DNA from: Bryobacterales bacterium
GTDB taxonomy: Bacteria; Acidobacteriota; Terriglobia; Bryobacterales; Bryobacteraceae
Direction: 5' to 3'
Assembly: GCA_003139735.1 (NCBI GenBank)
Contig: PLGA01000261.1
Coordinates: forward strand, 1-7,861
Length of the DNA: 7,861 nt
The notes under the pieces are model-generated. The model made no database searches. It was not told the DNA's origin and saw nothing but the letters and a program-made list of their open reading frames with translations. Of the stretch, positions 5,620 to 7,861 are shown one piece after another. Each line of letters begins with the position of its first letter. Position 1 is the first letter of the stretch. A program made the position numbers and the translations under genes.

Positions 5620-6932
5620 TGCATCCGGGATTGGTCGTTAAACTCCGCCCCTCGGGCCCCTGGCGCATCGGTTCCGATTCGGGAGCCCGCAACCGGGTGG
5701 ACGCCCTCTATCACAGCGACTCGCTCTACGCCGCGGTGACCTCCGCCATGGCGCGCCTCGGAACGCTCGAGGATTGGCTGGACGCCACCGCGCGCTCCGC
5801 CGCGCCGGCGGTGTGTTTCAGCTCCTGTTTCCCGTACCTCGATGACATCCTTTGCGTCGTTCCGCCGCGAACCTTCTGGCCGCCCGCCGCGGCTGGCATT
5901 TCCACCCGCGTGCGCTGGAAAAGCGTCCGGTTCGCGCCGCTCGAAATCGTGCGGGATCTCGTTGCCGGGCGCAAGCTCGATGAAGGCCAGTGGAGCTTGG
6001 ATGGCTCGAGCGAGTGCCTGACGCCGGCCGGCAGTCCCGGTCCATTCCGCACTTCGGTGCGCTGGAGCGCCGCCGTGGACCGCTTTACCGGCGCCACCGA
6101 GCGCCATTCCACCGCCTGCATCGAATTCCGCTCCGGATGCGGATTGTGGGCCGTCGCCTCGTTCCTGGATCAAGCCGCCCGCGACCGCTGGCAGTCCCCC
6201 GTGAAAGCCGCTCTCCGCTTGCTGGCCGATAGTGGTTTCGGCGGCGAGCGCTCCCGCGGCTGGGGCCGTTCCGAACCGCCCGAGTTTGCCGAAGGCGATC
6301 TGCCGGACCTGATTCTGCCGCCGCTCGCGCCCGCGCCGGAAGCCGCCGTCCTCACGGAAGAAGTCAGTGGGGCGGGCCGGGGTACCCACGATCTTGGTGG
6401 GTCCGCCTGCCTTCCGGATTCCGAGGATGTGGCCAATTCCGCGGATGCGCCTCCGGACCAGCCGACCCTGCCCACACCCATGCCGGGCGAGGTCAAGCCG
6501 GAGGATAGCGCCTCCGCCGAATCTCCCGCGGAAATGGGCGCTGGCGTGGCCGTGCTGGAAATGGAAGATGAGGCTCTTGAAACCCAGGTGGAATTCCAGC
6601 CGATCGAACCCGAGCCTGAGCCGGCCTTTGCGACCCCGGTAATCGATGCTCCCCAATCTCACTGGCTCCTTTCGCTCTACACGCCGGCGCCCGACGACAC
6701 GGTGGACTGGCGCCGTGGCAGCTACTCCGTATTGACCCGCGGCGGCCGCGTCGAAAGCCCCGCCGGATCGGGCGGCCTCAAGAAACAGCTTCAGATGATC
6801 GCCGAAGGCTCGGTACTTTCCGCCGTCTCGGAGCCCCGCGGTTCGGCAACCGATGTCGGGCCGGAGGGATTCCCCCATCCCGTCTACCGCGCCGGATTCG
6901 CGCTTTCGATTCCCCTGCCGGAGGTCCGCTGA
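5619..6932 (+). CDS. csm4: Csm4, 5'-cap RAMP (Cas5 group), with long acidic insertion
   Basis: A 437-residue Cas5-group RAMP that binds the crRNA 5' handle and anchors Cas10; typical Csm4 is about 300 residues. The N-terminal domain has LVVKLRPSGPWRIG (5-18) and the helix ALYHSDSLYAAVTSAM (29-44), and ends in the Gly-rich RNA-binding loop GFGGERSRGWGR (206-217). The C-terminal part resumes at HWLLSLYTPAPDD (348-360), then YSVLTRGGRVESPAGSGG (369-386), IAEGSVL (394-400) and GPEGFPHPVYRAGFALSIPL (414-433), all typical Csm4 blocks. Between them, residues about 228-346 form a Pro-rich linker with roughly 25 acidic and 2 basic residues; it has no RAMP motif and is probably flexible. Residues 250-266 of this linker are encoded by a dispersed hairpin repeat. 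The frame is intact, so this is not a pseudogene. The start overlaps csm3 by one base. Confidence 0.92.
   Translation: MHPGLVVKLRPSGPWRIGSDSGARNRVDALYHSDSLYAAVTSAMARLGTLEDWLDATARSAAPAVCFSSCFPYLDDILCVVPPRTFWPPAAAGISTRVRWKSVRFAPLEIVRDLVAGRKLDEGQWSLDGSSECLTPAGSPGPFRTSVRWSAAVDRFTGATERHSTACIEFRSGCGLWAVASFLDQAARDRWQSPVKAALRLLADSGFGGERSRGWGRSEPPEFAEGDLPDLILPPLAPAPEAAVLTEEVSGAGRGTHDLGGSACLPDSEDVANSADAPPDQPTLPTPMPGEVKPEDSASAESPAEMGAGVAVLEMEDEALETQVEFQPIEPEPEPAFATPVIDAPQSHWLLSLYTPAPDDTVDWRRGSYSVLTRGGRVESPAGSGGLKKQLQMIAEGSVLSAVSEPRGSATDVGPEGFPHPVYRAGFALSIPLPEVR
6367..6414. repeat. Dispersed hairpin repeat, copy D, in frame inside csm4
   Basis: This copy opens GTGGGGCGGGCCGGGG and closes with CTGCCTTC, like the intergenic copies at 358, 397 and 2018. 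The inner stem is ACCCAC (6384-6389) with GTGGGT (6397-6402), and the outer stem is GGCGG (6371-6375) with CCGCC (6403-6407). It is read as SGAGRGTHDLGGSACLP (residues 250-266 of Csm4) with no stop, inside the long linker that interrupts the RAMP fold. Confidence 0.88.
6920..6924 (+). promoter_or_regulatory. Ribosome binding site for csm5
   Basis: A perfect GGAGG core sits 7 nt before ATG 6932, within the last codons of csm4. The csm4 stop and csm5 start share one base (TGATG), a typical coupled junction. Confidence 0.75.
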
Positions 6933-7861
6933 TGCGCTACCGCCTCACCTGCCTGACCCCGCTGCTGGTCGGCAACGGCGAAAAGCTCAGCCCCATCGAT
7001 TACATGGTCTGGAAGGATCATGTGAACGTGCTCGACCAGTGGCGCATTTTCCGGCTGCTGGCCAAGGGACCGCGTCTCGAAGGCTACCTGAATCAGCTCA
7101 AAACGGCCGAAAAGCTGGATTTCGCCTCCTGGGGCGGATTCGCGCAGAACTTTGCCGGCCGGCGCATCCCGTTTGAGAACGCCGCCTATTCGGCCTATTG
7201 GAACCGCGCTTCCGGCGAAAGCCTGCACATCCCCACCTTCGCCTGCGGCGCCTCCGGCCCGTACCTGCCCGCTACGGCCATCAAAGGCGCGTTGCGCACG
7301 GGCATGGTGTTCGCCAACTGGCGCGACGGCATGTTGCAGGAGGTGGTGGCCCGCACCCAGGGCGAGCGCTTCCCCCGGCGCCCATCCGAGAGCGTGGAGG
7401 ATCAGGCGTTGGGCACTGGCGGCGCCGACCGCATGCGCTTTGTGAGCGCCGGCGATTCCGCCCCTGTCGCCACCTCTCAGTTCAAGGTCTACCTGTTGCG
7501 CACGTCCACCCTGCAACCGCGCGGCGCCGGATTTACGCTGGGCTGGAAGCAGAGCCCGCGAGGCGCCGTGGATGGCGCGCGTCCCGATGACAGCACGCCG
7601 GCATTCGCCGAAATGGCCGTTCCCGGCGCCGCTTTCGAAGGCGATTGGAGCGAGAAGACGTTCCTCCTGAACCCGGAGCTAAGGCGCTCCGTGCGCTGGC
7701 CGGAAAACCTCGGCCGGGAACGCTTTTTCGAGGCCGCCAACGTCTATGCCGCCGGTCTGCTCGCATTGCAGCGGCAGTACGCGAGCTGGGCCGGCATGGG
7801 TCTTCTGGATCGCAGCCTCGACGAATTGGAGCAGCGCCTCGCGGCCGCCCGCGAGAAGGGG
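6932..7861 (+). CDS. csm5: Csm5, 3'-end cap RAMP (runs off the right edge)
   Basis: 310 residues are visible with no stop, so the C-terminus is missing; Csm5 is usually 340-400 residues. The N-terminus CLTPLLVGNGEKLSPIDYMV (7-26) is the conserved first strand and loop of Csm5, followed by NVLDQWRIFRLL (32-43). YLPATAIKGALRTGM (111-125) matches the RAMP signature usually written YIPGSSIKGALR; here the G-S-S core is A-T-A, while K118, G119 and R122 remain. A Gly-containing stretch LGTGGADRMRFVSAGD (160-175) follows. Csm5 caps the end of the Csm3 filament at the crRNA 3' side and, in characterised III-A systems, recruits host nucleases for crRNA 3' trimming. The start is well supported by GGAGG and a one-base overlap with csm4. 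Confidence 0.93.
   Translation, partial: MRYRLTCLTPLLVGNGEKLSPIDYMVWKDHVNVLDQWRIFRLLAKGPRLEGYLNQLKTAEKLDFASWGGFAQNFAGRRIPFENAAYSAYWNRASGESLHIPTFACGASGPYLPATAIKGALRTGMVFANWRDGMLQEVVARTQGERFPRRPSESVEDQALGTGGADRMRFVSAGDSAPVATSQFKVYLLRTSTLQPRGAGFTLGWKQSPRGAVDGARPDDSTPAFAEMAVPGAAFEGDWSEKTFLLNPELRRSVRWPENLGRERFFEAANVYAAGLLALQRQYASWAGMGLLDRSLDELEQRLAAAREKG

Noticed and set aside
5571..6878. Minus-strand open frame (435 codons) opposite csm4
   Set aside because: It has no domain, overlaps conserved Csm4 sequence throughout, and is explained by GC-rich third positions.

Overview
The window is a GC-rich bacterial chromosome segment. It holds the front part of a type III-A (Csm) CRISPR-Cas effector operon next to ordinary housekeeping and accessory genes. 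The gene families, the high GC, and dispersed GC-rich palindromes of a kind I associate with Solibacter/Bryobacter-like genomes suggest an Acidobacteriota bacterium. That placement is an inference from memory, not a search result.

Left part (1-2704, all genes on the minus strand): the 5' end of a PfkB-like sugar kinase (1-228), a complete Gfo/Idh/MocA-family NAD(P)-dependent oxidoreductase (487-1632), and a small exported BON-domain protein (2174-2704). The two gaps between them (229-486 and 1633-2173) look non-coding. They carry three copies of a 38-51 nt hairpin repeat, one of them bracketed by a perfect 24-nt direct repeat.

Right part (2779-7861, plus strand): five tightly packed genes in the order cas10(csm1)-csm2-csm3-csm4-csm5, with junctions of +3, +3, -1 and -1 nt. 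csm5 runs off the right edge. Together they encode the crRNA-guided Csm surveillance complex. Csm3 backbone subunits carry the target-RNA cleavage Asp, Csm2 fills the inner filament, Csm4 and Csm5 cap the two ends, and Cas10 senses target RNA and makes cyclic oligoadenylate through its GGDD palm.

The operon departs from a textbook III-A system in several ways. Cas10 is only about 490 residues: it begins directly in the first palm domain, has no HD nuclease domain, and lacks the usual zinc-binding cysteines, yet keeps an intact GGDD. Csm2 has a Gly/Arg/Pro-rich N-terminal tail of about 60 residues. Csm4 carries an acidic, Pro-rich insertion of about 120 residues, and part of that insertion is encoded by an in-frame copy of the same hairpin repeat found in the gaps. 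No CRISPR array, cas1/cas2, cas6 or CARF effector gene lies in the window; if present, they should be downstream of csm5 or elsewhere. The most likely reading is an RNA-cleaving, cyclic-oligoadenylate-signalling type III-A complex without Cas10 DNase activity.
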